A stretch of DNA of 64,000 nt from Topomyia yanbarensis (taxonomy: Eukaryota; Arthropoda; Insecta; Diptera; Culicidae), in the NCBI RefSeq assembly GCF_030247195.1, contig NC_080672.1, positions 351,848,413 through 351,912,412 of the forward strand. Reading direction: 5' to 3'. The translations under genes and the position numbers were made by a program. Positions within the stretch are counted from its first letter, which is position 1; each line of letters begins with the position of its first letter. Of the stretch, positions 22,503-35,518 are shown in pieces. The notes under the pieces were generated by a model that ran no database searches, was not told the DNA's origin, and worked only from the letters and a program-made list of their open reading frames with translations.

Positions 22503-23870
22503 CCGCCCAAGTAGCACGCTTTGTAACTGTATAGTATTTGTAACTCTCTTGGTAACAACTATGTTATGGAAAAAGCGCACTTTGTTTGTATGTTGTGCAA
22601 CATGTTCCTAATTGCAGCAAAATGATGAAAACAATAGCTGCCCCATTTGTCGAGCACTCGGTAGTTGGACAGTTCTGTTTTAGGGTGGAACGACAAACAA
22701 AGAGGCATTTGCAACTTGTTAGACTGTTTGTGCAAGTTAGCAAAGTTTCTGATTAGTTTCACAACTTTATTGATGTTTGCATACTTAACACTATTGGCCA
22801 GCTCTATAGTTAGGGGAGAGAGGGTAACAGTGGATCAGCAGGAACTATGAAACATTCGCAATAAAATCACAATGCATGATCGGAATCGTCTAATTCCCTC
22901 ATATTTCACAATTTCTAATTCTTTACACGTGTTGCTATATTTTGGAAGAGATCTGATAACTCTATCTCTTTTAATGGATATTTGTTTGTTTTGTGATAGC
23001 CAGAGTAAATTTGCAATGATAAACATTATTCCATCTTTATGAATTACCATTCATTGAATAAATGTTTAGTCTATTGCTATTTATAGCAAATTTTATGCTC
23101 AACATTTGCCGCGAACAAAGTTTTTTGGTAACTACTCATGGTTCTGTGTGATTTCACAATTTTCATGAATAGACCCATTGGGTAACTGTGAAACGATGGC
23201 GTATGGGGAACAGTGATTTTTGTTTGTTTTTGTGGTCTGTCTCAAAATGTCAATGGGTTCCGATTTTCCACAGTAAATACTACTCATATAGTGCAAAATT
23301 AGTAAATTTGGCAAATTTTGTAGAAATTGTCTCTTATTTCAGGATTGCAGCTAATATGCATATATGGTGGTTCGATGTTACGCGATGATATAGTGGATTC
23401 TTTCGTAAACAAACGATTTTCGCCTCAATATAACTTTAATTCAAAGCGTTAGGATCATTCTTCGTCAAAACAAAAGAATAAAATTTATAAGTAGAATATT
23501 TCACTATAGACGACATCGTGTTTCATAGTTCCTACCCATGGGGCACACTGATACATTTTACCACGAACTGTTTATTATCCAAAAAATGTTATTTCCCGTG
23601 AATTTTACCAGCTGGAACAAATATATGTATTAGTTAACAACATAGTGGCACTATGTATCACTTTTGATTACACAAATAACATGTATTATCATCAAAATTA
23701 AATTGTAGAAAAAATGTGTTTCATTGTTACCCTCTCTCCCCTACATAGTAGCACAATCAGTTTAAAAACCCGTGGAAATTATTTTCAAATATATCCAATA
23801 ATAAAAAATATTGTGTAGCAGTTGTGCAACATTTAAAACTTTCAACAAGTTGCAATTGCTACTTGGGCGG
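22503..23870. mobile_element. CCGCCCAAGTAGCA inverted-repeat element
   Basis: The 14-bp perfect ends CCGCCCAAGTAGCA (22503-22516) and TGCTACTTGGGCGG (23857-23870) are inverted. Short GTTGTGCAACA segments near both ends add to the symmetry. No target duplication is evident. The ends resemble those at 39672-40478 (CCCAAGTAACC). It contains the element at 22811-23743. Confidence 0.55.
22811..23743. mobile_element. Nested element with TAGGGGAGAGAGGGTAACA ends
   Basis: Perfect 19-bp terminal inverted repeats lie at 22811-22829 and 23725-23743. ATAGT lies just outside on both sides with a one-base offset, so a short target duplication is possible but not exact. Inside, CAGGAACTATGAAAC (22839) recurs inverted near 23520. 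There is no transposase frame. Confidence 0.7.
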
Positions 23871-24770
23871 CATGCTGCAAGATCATTTACAATAGAAGGT
23901 GAAAAATTTATAGAAAGAATTGTTGTTCCAAGGTTGTTTTTGGTTACATTGATGTCAATATTCGGCAACATGCAAAAAAATAATGAAATTTAATCGACAT
24001 GTAAATCAAAATGAATGTAAACATACAAAGATTGGATCAAAACTTTAATTGAAAATTACGTTAAAATCAATGCACTCAATTGGAGCATCAAAAATCATAC
24101 AATTTTGCACTTTCATTCGTGTAATATTACATGTCATTCATTTTACAGCAATAAGCGTGTAAAAAATACATTGAAGTGCATTGGTTTTCCGTTTGAAGAA
24201 ACTGTAATTTTCAATCCACGTGTAGAATTATAATAAAATTCGTTGGAGAAAGCACAACAAGTCGTGTGGATTTTTGGTGGAACTTGATGCTCCAAATATG
24301 TGCATGAAAATAAACTTTAAAGTACAAAATATTTTTTTCTGTGAAGAGGATGTCCGCGGGCGGCGTGCTGCCGCTGATAATAGCAATAGAAAATAAGTAA
24401 ATATTGCAAACAAAATCGAAAAAATTGGAAAATAGCCAAAAACCACAAAAGGTTTAACCAATACCAATACGGAACCCCTGAATAGTCGATTCATAGTCCC
24501 ACAAGGAGTACTTGTTCTCATTTTGAAGCAAATCGGACAAGTCTAACTAATGGACTAACGTGCCTGAAGTTTGTATGTGACTTTTCAATAATTTACATGG
24601 AGAAAACCCACTGTTCTTCTTGCATTTTCGCCGCTTGGTGGCGCTGCATTTATCGTATTATCACTGTAAGTGAAAATAAGAAAGACAATTTCATTGTTTG
24701 CAACTTTGTCGAAAACTTCTAGTCAATCCGGTTTTGTTAAAAGAAGTTACTAAAATTTTAGCGAAGTGAT
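23871..24770. other. Unassigned DNA with a small inverted repeat
   Basis: ATTGAAAATTACG near 24048 and its complement TGTAATTTTCAAT near 24205 bracket about 170 bp with CATTCATT/AATGAA motifs, probably a decayed MITE. No gene is supported. Confidence 0.4.
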
Positions 24771-25076
24771 GCCTGAGTCAGTTTTGCATGGGGCCTAGCA
24801 GTGCATGGTTGTGTATCAGTGCTCGATTTCCACGAACTAAATTTTTTGTGAAATAATGGTTAGATTTAGTGCAATAGCATGTACAGAAAAATTATTGCAA
24901 ATAATACGGGTCATGTTTTGGTTTGAGCATTATAATACCATATGTTACCGCATAGAGGGCGCAACACTAACTTTTCAACGCAAAGAGATAGAAGAGGGAT
25001 TCCATTAGAAACCGGCCGACCGCAAAATATGACCATCGTCGATTCGAACGAAACTTTGCAGGTGTGTTCGCTGTAT

Positions 25077-28000
25077 GAATCTCCATGATATTCTCTGGCA
25101 ATTGGAATATTTTGATACAAGAGTAATTTTTCAAAAGGGCGTAAACGTTTCTACGTGTATGAATTTCAAATTTTTTTTGTTCGATTACTGTATTTTATAC
25201 AGCAAAACTATCTGAGAAAAAGTTACAGGGAATGAATACTTCTGTCCGAAAAAAATATACACTGAAAAAAATATGTCATTTTTCAAAAAAACTAAAATTT
25301 ATGATAAACATTTAAATTGAGAAAAAACCCATTTTCTTAAATTTTTAATATTTTGTTACCAAAAACCTAAAGAGAAAGGAAACAATGTGATTGCATGATG
25401 GAGAAAAAATCGGTAAAAAAGTTTTCCTAACAATAATTTCGTACATGTTTTTAAATTTCATACTAATTGACATACAAAATTGTAATTTTATTACAGGATA
25501 TAATTATAAGCACCATTTAAAATCAAAATGCATTTAACAAAAATCTTCCAAAATGCGATAGTTTTCGAAATATTTGAAATTTTGCTACTTCAAAAACAAT
25601 TAATTCGTGTAATTATGCTCTTTTTAAAAGTTATTCGCGTTACCCCATCAAAAAATGTCAAAAATTTAATGTTTATCGTTTTAAAGACGTAAAAGCAACC
25701 TTTTTAGTGTATTTGGATCATGGAGAAGCTTTCAATAAAAAAGTTTTCCTAACAACAATGTTTGACATTTTATATAATTCTTACTATTTGCAGTCAAAAA
25801 TACAATTTTCTTTTTGAATATGATTCTAAACGCCATTTTAAATCGAAATGCTCTTAACAAAAAAATTCTAAAATGTAGTAGTTCTCGAGATATTTTAACT
25901 TTTGTTTTAACAACACAATTATTTTGTTTTATTACGACCTTTTCATAAGTTAGTCGCGTTTCTCCATCAACAATAATAGGTTTTTCAAAAGGCCCGTAAA
26001 CTTTACCGCAACTTTCTCTTTGACATTAAGGCGATATTGTAAACCATTTGAAAGTTACATGAAAGCAACCAAAATATATTTCAACCATAGGGTCTGTTGA
26101 TTAAACTATATAGCTGAATCATATGTTGATTGTTTTCATGTAACTTTAACCCGTTCATGCTCATGTTGTTTGTGGACAACAACGTTTTTAAACAGCTATA
26201 ACTTTTGATTGAGGCGAGATTTGCTCACAAAAACAAGTAAGGCTCATTCATGTGATTATTGCCTTTAATTTGAGTATTAACAGTTACAAGGATAAGCTCT
26301 AGAACTGAAGTTATTGCAATTAGTCTGATTGGATTCCGATGGAGCAGTGCTGCCAGGGATAGTTTACGTTCACGACGGAAAATGATTTTTTTATATATCT
26401 TCGTTATGTTGCAATATTATTAAAAACTGATAAAACTTATCAATTTAGACTGTCGTTGGCTACGTTTTCTACGTAATTGGACTATTGTAATTATGCTAGT
26501 AGAACTGCATTGAGCATTAGAAGGTAAAAATTGACCAGCTTCTAGCACTGCCATGGAAGCACCTATCTTTATGAAGATAGGCTTTTCGTGTTTCTTGACC
26601 CAACCGTTTTCAAGGAAAAATAGTTTTGAAACCCTACATGCACTAGAAAAAAGTTGGGAATCTCCATGATATTCTCTGGCAATTGGAATATTTTGATACA
26701 AGAGTAATTTTTCAAAAGGGCGTAAACGTTTCTACGTGTATGAATTTCAAATTTTTTTTGTTCGATTACTGTATTTTATACAGCAAAACTATCTGAGAAA
26801 AAGTTACAGGGAATGAATACTTCTGTCCGAAAAAAATATACACTGAAAAAAATATGTCATTTTTCAAAAAAACTAAAATTTATGATAAACATTTAAATTG
26901 AGAAAAAACCCATTTTCTTAAATTTTTAATATTTTGTTACCAAAAACCTAAAGAGAAAGGAAACAATGTGATTGCATGATGGAGAAAAAATCGGTAAAAA
27001 AGTTTTCCTAACAATAATTTCGTACATGTTTTTAAATTTCATACTAATTGACATACAAAATTGTAATTTTATTACAGGATATAATTATAAGCACCATTTA
27101 AAATCAAAATGCATTTAACAAAAATCTTCCAAAATGCGATAGTTTTCGAAATATTTGAAATTTTGCTACTTCAAAAACAATTAATTCGTGTAATTATGCT
27201 CTTTTTAAAAGTTATTCGCGTTACCCCATCAAAAAATGTCAAAAATTTAATGTTTATCGTTTTAAAGATGTGAAAGCAACCTTTTTAGTGTATTTGGATC
27301 ATGGAGAAGCTTTCAATAAAAATGTTTTCCAAACAACTTTTGACATTTTTTTATAATTCTTGCTATTTGCAGTCAAAAATACAATTTTCTTTTTGAATAT
27401 GATTCTAAACGCCATTTTAAATCGAAATGCTCTTAACAAAAAAATTCTAAAATGTAGTAGTTCTCGAGATATTTTAACTTTTGTTTTAACAACACAATTA
27501 TTTTGTTTTATTACGACCTTTTCATAAGTTAGTCGCGTTTCTCCATCAACAATAATAGGTTTTTCAAAAGGCCCGTAAACTTTACCGCAACTTTCTCTTT
27601 GACATTAAGGCGATATTGTAAACCATTTGAAAGTTACATGAAAGCAACCAAAATATATTTCAACCATAGGGTCTGTTGATTAAACTATATAGCTGAATCA
27701 TATGTTGATTGTTTTCATGTAACTTTAACCCGTTCATGCTCATGTTGTTTGTGGACAACAACGTTTTTAAACAGCTATAACTTTTGATTGAGGCGAGATT
27801 TGCTCACAAAAACAAGTAAGGCTCATTCATGTGATTATTGCCTTTAATTTGAGTATTAACAGTTACAAGGATAAGCTCTAGAACTGAAGTTATTGCAATT
27901 AGTCTGATTGGATTCCGATGGAGCAGTGCTGCCAGGGATAGTTTACGTTCACGACGGAAAATGATTTTTTTATATATCTTCGTTATGTTGCAATATTATT

Positions 28001-28237
28001 AAAAACTGATAAAACTTATCAATTTAGACTGTCGTTGGCTACGTTTTCTACGTAATTGGACTATTGTAATTATGCTAGTAGAACTGCATTGAGCATTAGA
28101 AGGTAAAAATTGACCAGCTTCTAGCACTGCCATGGAAGCACCTATCTTTATGAAGATAGGCTTTTCGTGTTTCTTGACCCAACCGTTTTCAAGGAAAAAT
28201 AGTTTTGAAACCCTACATGCACTAGAAAAAAGTTGGG
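25077..28237 (+). repeat. Tandem duplication of a 1.58 kb unit
   Basis: Copy 1 (25077-26658) and copy 2 (26658-28237) are nearly identical in direct orientation; the junction lies in GTTGGGAATCTCC and shares only a GAA trinucleotide with the original site. Clear differences cluster near 25685-25795 and 27266-27365. There, copy 2 agrees with the inverted right arm (28500-28620) and copy 1 does not. Confidence 0.85.
26049..26147. repeat. About 100-bp mini hairpin in the palindrome loop
   Basis: GAAAGTTACATGAAAGCAAC and, inverted, AAAGTTACATGAAAACAATC bracket this segment; it is repeated at about 27628-27726 in the second tandem copy. The right arm has no counterpart, so it may be a small insertion in the loop. 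Confidence 0.55.
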
Positions 28238-29599
28238 CATGAAAGGGTTAAAATGTTTCACAATATCGCCTTGATGTCAAAGAGAAAGTTGCAGTAAAGT
28301 TTACGGACCTTTTGAAAAACCTATTATTGTTGATGGAGAAACGCGACTAACTTATGAAAAGGTCGTAATAAAACAAAATAATTGTGTTGTTAAAACAAAA
28401 GTTAAAATATATCGAGAACTACTACATTTTAGAAAAATTTTGTTAAGAGCATTTCGAATTAAAATGGCGTTTAGAATCATATTCAAAAAGAAAATTGTAT
28501 TTTTGACTGCAAATAGCAAGAATTATAAAAAAATGTCAAAAGTTGTTTGGAAAACATTTTTATTGAAAGCTTCTCCATGATCCAAATACACTAAAAAGGT
28601 TGCTTTCACATCTTTAAAACGATAAACATTAAATTTTTGACATTTTTTGATGGGGTAACGCGAATAACTTTTAAAAAGAGCATAATTACACGAATTAATT
28701 GTTTTTGAAGTAGCAAAATTTCAAATATCTCGAAAACTATCGCATTTTGGAAGATTTTTGTTAAATGCATTTTGATTTTAAATGGTGCTTAGAATTATAT
28801 TCTGTAATAGTATTACAATTTTGTATGTCTATTAGTATGAAATTTAAAAATATGTACGAAGTTATTGTTAGGAAAACTTTTTTACCGATTTTTTCTCCAT
28901 CATGCAATCACATTCAAAATGTTTTTTTCTCTTTAGATTTTTAGTAAAAAAATATAAAAAATTAAAAAAAATGGGTTTTTTCGCAATTTAAATTTTTATC
29001 ATCAATTTTTGTTTTTTTTTTTGAAAAATTACACAACATTTTTTTCAGACAGAAGTATTCATTCCCTGTAACTCGTTCTCAGATAGTTTTGCTGTATAAA
29101 ATACAGTAATCGAACAAAAAAAAATTGAAATTCATGCACGTAGAAACGTTTACGCCCTTTTGAAAAGTTGCTCTTAAGTCAAAATAATCTTAGTACCTGC
29201 GGGAAATATTTAGTCTTGCATGACGGTGAAACGTGTAAAGTTTCATTGGAATCTAAGATGGTCGGTCACGATTTTAAAGATTTTCGGGCGGATCTTCGTG
29301 GAATTCCTCAGAAATAAGATGTCTTCCACAAAGTTGTAGAGCAGGTAATATGCAGCAATTTTTCTGAATATTTTGGTATACTATCTCTCTTCTTAGTGTT
29401 AGTGTTGGCGCCCTCTATGCGGTTATAAGTGGAACTAAAATTTTTCAACCAAAGCATTACTTATATGATGTACTACAATTCTTCTCAACATACTATCATC
29501 TTAATTTAACCGTTATTTCACAAAAATGTTTAGTTCGCGGGTAACGAGTACTGATACACAATCATGCACTGCTAGGCCACATGCAAAACTGAGTCAGAC

Positions 29600-30171
29600 A
29601 CAAAACAAGTAGAGCTAAGGAAACTGTGTGGTGGTGCGCTGTACTGTAACCATTTTTATGCTATCGATGGCTTATTGAGGAAAGTTTACGAGCTTGGATT
29701 TCCGACATATGGTTTCGCCAATGATTATAATGATCACTGGTATTTGTATTAGGACTAAATATTTCTGAAGTGTAGTGTACAAAGTAGTGAATTTTGCAAA
29801 ACATGTTTTAATTTTATTGTTTGGGTACCAGTAAACATTTCGTAAAATATTTTGTCGTTATTCGAAATGGTTATAATATTTTTTGTTATTTGAAAATTTA
29901 CTCACATTTGTAATGAAATATTTTTTTACATCCAAAGCTTAATTTGGAATTGCACGAAACTGGACTGGTGGTTAAATAAAAGTTTAGTCTAGAAAATGCC
30001 GAAAAAATGTTTAACAAATGTTAACTATTTCAACTACTTTTGAAACAATTTTGCAAATACGGTTTTAATCGGTTTCTTCACGCGATATTCATACCGATTA
30101 AGTTGTAAAATGTTGCATATATTATCAGTTTTTAATTCCAAGAAAAATTGTTTTGAGCAAACATAAAGTTT
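29600..30171. other. AT-rich unassigned DNA
   Basis: No open frame, repeat or motif stands out between the two large inverted-repeat elements. Confidence 0.5.
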
Positions 30172-30867
30172 TTAACTGTTATGTGTCCAACAAAAAAAAA
30201 CACCTTTAACAGGGCAACGAGGGTACCAGGGTACCCACAAATTGAAATGCTCATAACTATGGCTGCCTTCAACCGATTAGGACACTTTTAGATGTTTTGG
30301 ATTCAGTAACTCGTCCACTTTTTGATTCTGTATAATTGATGAATGGATCTGTTTCTTAGTAATCCAGATTTTCCGGAGTAATGTTCCAGTACAAGGGTAT
30401 GCTTTGCAAATTTTAATAATGTCCCAGCAATATGAGTATCAAAACTCTTCAAATTGTCTCGGAAGTCCGTTATTTATTGTTACGGGACCCTATGGCAATT
30501 TGAAAAATGGAATTGGAGTGGAATGGTTACACACGGCCCCACGGGAACCTACTCCGGAATGTCCGTTCCGGGATCAAATCACCAAGTGGTTCCAAAACCA
30601 CGAGATACAGCCTACTGATGCAATTCTAAGAATTTTGATACCCATATTGCTAGTATTCCATTGCAATTCACAAATAGTATCCCACCACTGGAACCTACTT
30701 CCGGAAATCCGGATTCCCGGAAACCGAATGAAGTAACCTGATTCATTTTTACCAACTCTAAAAGTGGATGAGTTCCTGAATCCAAAACATCCAAAAGTAT
30801 AAAAATCGGTTGGATATTACCTTAGTTATAACATTTCAATTTTGTGGGTACCCGGGTATCCACGTCG

Positions 30868-33800
30868 CACAGTGGGGCAGAATGCTACTTTCGACGCTCA
30901 AAACCACTAGCGCCCTGTGTATGTATCTTGGCCGGTTGGTGTGTTCAGCAAAGTATCGTGCATGAAAATAAGCTTTATATTGACAACTGGTTTTGATCTA
31001 GAGAAGTAGAAACTGATCTAGATCAATTATATCTTTTGACACAGACGTCCTATCAAAAAGTTTTGTTCGGTAAAATTGTTTGTTTTGATATGCTAAACAT
31101 ATATATCAAAGATACTTATACTCTATAATTAATTTTTGCATTTTTTTATAAAAAAATCTCTGGAAAATATTGGTTATTACAAAATCTTCGAAAACATACA
31201 ATCTTTAAAGAAGTTGCAAAGAGTGATAAATGTTATCATGACATTTAAAGGGTGTTCCCAAATATTGAAAAATATGACCCACTAAAATTTCAATAACTCA
31301 CGAAGCGGCAGATGGCGGCAGCTGAAATTTAGTAGAGACTTTTAACTTTATAATGACGAAGAGAAAAAAGTGGGGCAAGGTGGGGCTTTTTATCTACAGA
31401 CATTTAGGTTAGGTGAAATTGATGTATTTCTACGATAAATATCCAGTTTCCGAATTCCGCAATCATTACTCAATGTGCAGCGGCTGCTGAAATTTTATGT
31501 GTGACTAGTTCAAACCCTAATCTTTGTAGACGTCAAGAGCTAGTTTAATGTTATGTTAAATTAACTATAAGATAAATAGCAATATTAAGAACATGTTCAT
31601 ATATTCTAAACAGGTTTGTCAAATGTACGAAATGTTCCTCACAAACATTAAAGCCATTTTTTGAAATCCTTAACGAACATATCATGGAATCTTGGGGTGA
31701 AAGGTCAGATTGAGAAAAAACTCAACCTTAAAGGTGATCCTAAAAGAAAACGGTAGCGGAAGTGGATTAACTTAAATCGTTCATACAAAATATTTTTTGC
31801 GAAGAATAAGCACTGGTTTATGTCTGAACTACATTTTGACAAACTGCAGAAAGCACGAGATACATCAGGTATTGGAACAAAATAACTTTATGAATACATT
31901 TATTTTTTTTTTCTAAATCCGAAATATTGCATTTGAATTCAAAAACAAGAAAAATTTACATATTTTTAAGATTACTCAAAACTACACAAGTAAATTAGGA
32001 ACTATTTCATGCGAATTATGTATTTTTTCATTATTTCCAATGTCTATATACAAAAAGGCCCACATTGCCCTACTTTTTTCTCTTTGTGGTTATAAATTTA
32101 AAGGTCTCTACTAGTCACAAACACAATTTAAGCTGCCGCTATCTTCCGCTTCCTCGATTATTGAAATATTGATGGATCATATTTTTTCAATATTTATGAC
32201 GAAACCACTCTTTAAATGTCATGATAACATTTATCACTCATTGCAACTTTTTTATTATTGTACGTTTTCAAAGATTCAGTAATAACCAAAATTTTACAGA
32301 GGTTTTTTCATAAAAAAATGCAAAAATTAATTTTTTCGAATATTTTTTTTAAATGTCATGTAGCGCCATCTACATAGGTTATAGAGTATAAGTGTCTGTA
32401 ATTCATATACAGGGTGTTTGGTTCATGGTTAAGAACCTCTCGAGGACTGATTGACTGTCATATTTGGAGAAAAAAATCGTTCTACACATACCATGAAATC
32501 TCAACCGTTACTAAATTATTGAACTTTTTGTGTTAAAAACTTAGTTGTCTTAAAATAGCTCCAACTCAAAAAATATACTTTGTATTTCAAATCTTTTAGA
32601 TCCATTGGATAGGTGAGAAAATTTTCCACTGAAAAATGTCCTCAAATGTTTCAGCTAATGAGGTTAAGTAATCTTTTCACAGTAATTTATTTAATCTGTA
32701 ACAATTTTGATCGATTTTTCGTTCATTTTGCGAAAATCCTAATAATTAAGATCACAATTTTAATAATTCAAATTGTTAGTCTTGAAGAGTTCTATATTTT
32801 TTTCTTTGACATGATACACTTATCTTGTCTTGTTTTCATGTGTTTGGGTTATTGAACTTGGATATTTTTATCTCATATTCACTAATACTGGATCTTATTG
32901 AAAAAGTATGGCACTTATTGTACCTTTTCTTATTTTTATTCGAAAGCCAGGAATATTTTGCAGAGAAAAATGTATTAATACCTTTCAGTTAAGTGAATTT
33001 AGTATTCTTTTATAAGTTAATTAGTTTAAAGTTAGTGTTATTATTAGCATTTTCGTTATTTTCTTGAAATAGTAAATAATAAACTTCAACATTATTATCA
33101 TGAAATTAATGCATCTCAGCAAGTTAATAGCTATAATTCTTTCTTTGACTCCATTCAATTATCTCTTTTAGTTTCGAAGCAAAATCATTTTTATCTTCTC
33201 GTTTCATATGCAAAAACAACGATTTCGAACCCACTGCATTTGTGATGAGACCATCCTGTGTTAACTATTCAATTGCAGCGAAATGAAAAGCGATAGGGCT
33301 AAAGTGTCAAATAACAAGTTGTGGAGAACATTAACGAGCACCAAACGAACAATAGTGACGATAAATTTAGTTGATTAATAATTAGAATAATTACAAATAT
33401 CACCAAAAGTGCAAATTTTGAGTTATTTTACTAATGAAAAGTCATGTAGTACACTTAACTAAAAGATATCTGTACATACTTCGAAAGAAAATTTTCTCAG
33501 CTTTCCAATGAAGCCCTGATAATAGCGATATAAAGCATATTTTTTAGATTAGGATCTTTTAAGAACTTGCAAGTCAATTACAGGAAAAGTTTAGAAGTCA
33601 AATTACAAGGAAACGAGAAGAGATAGGAATATTATGTTGAAGAACAAATTATGAATCGTCCTCAAACCCAACTTTTGGATAATAGATATTGCTATAATCA
33701 TAATTCATTATTTTGAGAAAATAACAAAAACCTCATCAAAAACACTAACTAACTAACTAACTACTTTACAACTAAAAGGTAATTAAAACTAATTATCTGA

Positions 33801-34264
33801 AAGGTATGAGGACATTATTCAATAGAAAATTTTCTCACCTTTCCAATGGCACTAAAAGATTTAGAATACGAGGTATACTTTTTGAGTTAGAGGTGTTTTA
33901 AGATAAACAAGTTTTTTACACAACAAGTTCAATAACTCTGTAACGCTTGGGATTTGATGGTATGTGCAAAACGATTTTTTCCTCCAATTATGACAGTAAA
34001 TCACCCCTCGAGAGATTCTTACTCATGAACCAAGCACCCTGTATTTAGCATATCCAATCAAACAACTTTACCGAAGAAAAGTTTTTGAAAGGATGCCTGT
34101 GTCAAAAGATAGAACTGATCTAGATCAACTTCTACTTATCTAGATCAAAACCAAAGTTGTCAAAATAATGATTATTTTTATCCACGATACTAATCGTCCA
34201 AGATACATACCCAGGGCACTAGAGGTTTTGAGCGTCGAAAGTCTTAGCATTCTGCCCCACTGTG
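30868..34264. mobile_element. Second Transib element, itself carrying an insertion
   Basis: CACAGTGGGGCAGAATGCTA ends, inverted, are flanked by the perfect 5-bp duplication CGTCG (30863-30867, 34265-34269). Left arm 30868-31400 pairs with right arm 32040-32400 plus 34044-34264. The right arm is split by the element at 32410-34041. Without that insertion the length is about 1.76 kb, close to the 1807 bp of the Transib at 8650. CTCAAAACC follows the left heptamer by 22 bp, a weaker nonamer-like match. The family differs in sequence from the first Transib apart from its ends. There is no transposase frame. Confidence 0.85.
32410..34041. mobile_element. TA-flanked element inserted in the Transib arm
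   Basis: CAGGGTGTTTGGTTCATG and its inverted copy CATGAACCAAGCACCCTG form the ends. Terminal repeats extend about 240 bp (32410-32650 with 33800-34041), including CCTCTCGAGG and GAAAATTTTC blocks. TA lies on both sides (32408-32409, 34042-34043). The uninterrupted counterpart in the opposite Transib arm (TATATATGTTTAGCATATC near 31100) shows the empty site. There is no transposase frame. A Tc1/mariner-type origin is inferred from the TA. Confidence 0.8.
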
Positions 34265-34470
34265 CGTCGGCATTTTACGTAATAAAAAAATCAGGAGCCC
34301 CTCCTAACTCCCCCTTACTATATCAACAATATTATTAACAAAAAGCTTGACTTAGTGAAGTTCTAAGATGTCACAAAGTTTCAATTTCCAGCTATTGATG
34401 AAACATGAGAATTTCATTAATTGAAACCTAAAAAGGTACCCGGGTACCGCGTCGGACACATAACGGTTAA

Positions 34471-34822
34471 AAAACACAAGTTAATTTAAATTTGTTTGTA
34501 GCACTAGTTTTAAAACAAACTCAATTCATTTTAATCTATTATCTTAGTTTTAGTTAGTTAGTGCTCCTTGGATTATAAATGTAGTTTTGAAGCAATTGCA
34601 AATTGACAAGTTTTAAGAAACTAAGGATTATTGTTTATTGTCCTGTAAAATAAAAAAGTGATTGATGTAGATTTCATGGCACTTTATTTACGATTATGGG
34701 ATCAATTTTTTCCGTGTGGTAGGACTAAGACTCAAATCAGGAGTGCGCTGAGTCTGATGATTGTGCTGACATTAAAAATGCAGTAATTCGCTAGAGCAAT
34801 CAATCAAGACTATATACTAGAC
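34471..34822. other. AT-rich spacer, no feature
   Basis: No open frame or repeat is visible between the TTAA element and the next palindrome. Confidence 0.5.
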
Positions 34823-35518
34823 TTGTTCAATTTTTGACTATTAGTTCCACCAGACTCTACTGATTCCTTTTATGACCCTTAGAAATTGTGCAAATTTTGA
34901 TATCAATGGGTTGTGTCTACGAACTCCTCAAAATTTCAAAGTTTATATTGAAGTTTGTATGAAAAATCGGTTAACATTGAAAATAAATTCTTAAAACATC
35001 ACCTCATCAATCAATAAATGAGAACACTTCACTATTTCTAAAGGTATTCTTCTACTGACTTAAAAACAAGTGGATTTTTTATTGATCATAGCAACCCTGT
35101 TTGAATAGCTCCATCGTTATAAAAGTGTAAACGACTTGCCATCCACCGCTCGCATATGGGGGATGTTGCTATTCAAGCAGGGCTGCTATGATCAATAAAA
35201 AAATCCACTTGCTTTGAAGTTATGCTGCTTCTTTAGTTAAGAACTTTTCTCAGCGAATTTTCACAAACTTACAATGTTCCACGAACGTATTTAGTAGAAG
35301 AATACCTTTAGAAATAGTGAAGTGTTCTCATTTATTGATTGATGAGGTGATGTTTTAAGAATTTATTTTCAATGTTAACCGATTTTCCATACTAATTTCC
35401 ATATAATTTTTAGAGGGTCTGTAGACACAATCGATCGGTACCAAAATTTGCACAATTACTAAGGGCCGTAAAAGGAATCAGTAGAACCTGGTGGAGCTAA
35501 TAGTCAAAAATTAAACCA
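34823..35518. mobile_element. Palindromic MITE, about 700 bp
   Basis: Arms of about 280-350 bp pair (34823-35110 with 35160-35518). Shared blocks include AATTTTTGACTATTAG at the tips and CATCACCTCATCAATCAATA further in. The loop is about 50 bp. TATACTA occurs just outside each end (34813-34819, 35519-35525), with a three-base offset on the left, a possible target duplication. It is non-coding. Confidence 0.75.

Larger units (their letters stand above)
24771..29599. mobile_element. Large palindromic (foldback) element, 4.8 kb
   Basis: The left arm from 24771 (GCCTGAGTCAGTTTTGCATG) to about 26055 is matched inverted by the right arm from about 28245 to 29599 (ending CATGCAAAACTGAGTCAGAC). Arm identity is high at the inner part and lower at the tips. 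Most of the left arm and the whole loop were duplicated in tandem. There is no transposase frame and no clear target duplication, so class is unknown. Confidence 0.75.
30176..34466. mobile_element. TTAA-flanked element hosting a Transib
   Basis: Ends C(T/C)GTTATGTGTCC are inverted (left 30176 onward, right ending at 34466) and flanked by TTAA (30172-30175, 34467-34470). TTAA targets are typical of piggyBac and Kolobok elements. Inside the ends, GGTACCCGGGTA-type motifs occur at 30225, 30850 and 34435. The 110-codon frame at 30404-30736 shows no domain I recognise. Most of the length is the nested Transib; without it the element is about 0.9 kb. Confidence 0.7.

Noticed and set aside
24228..24521. 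Minus-strand 97-codon frame as a membrane protein
   Set aside because: Hydrophobic only because of T-rich sequence; no supporting signals.
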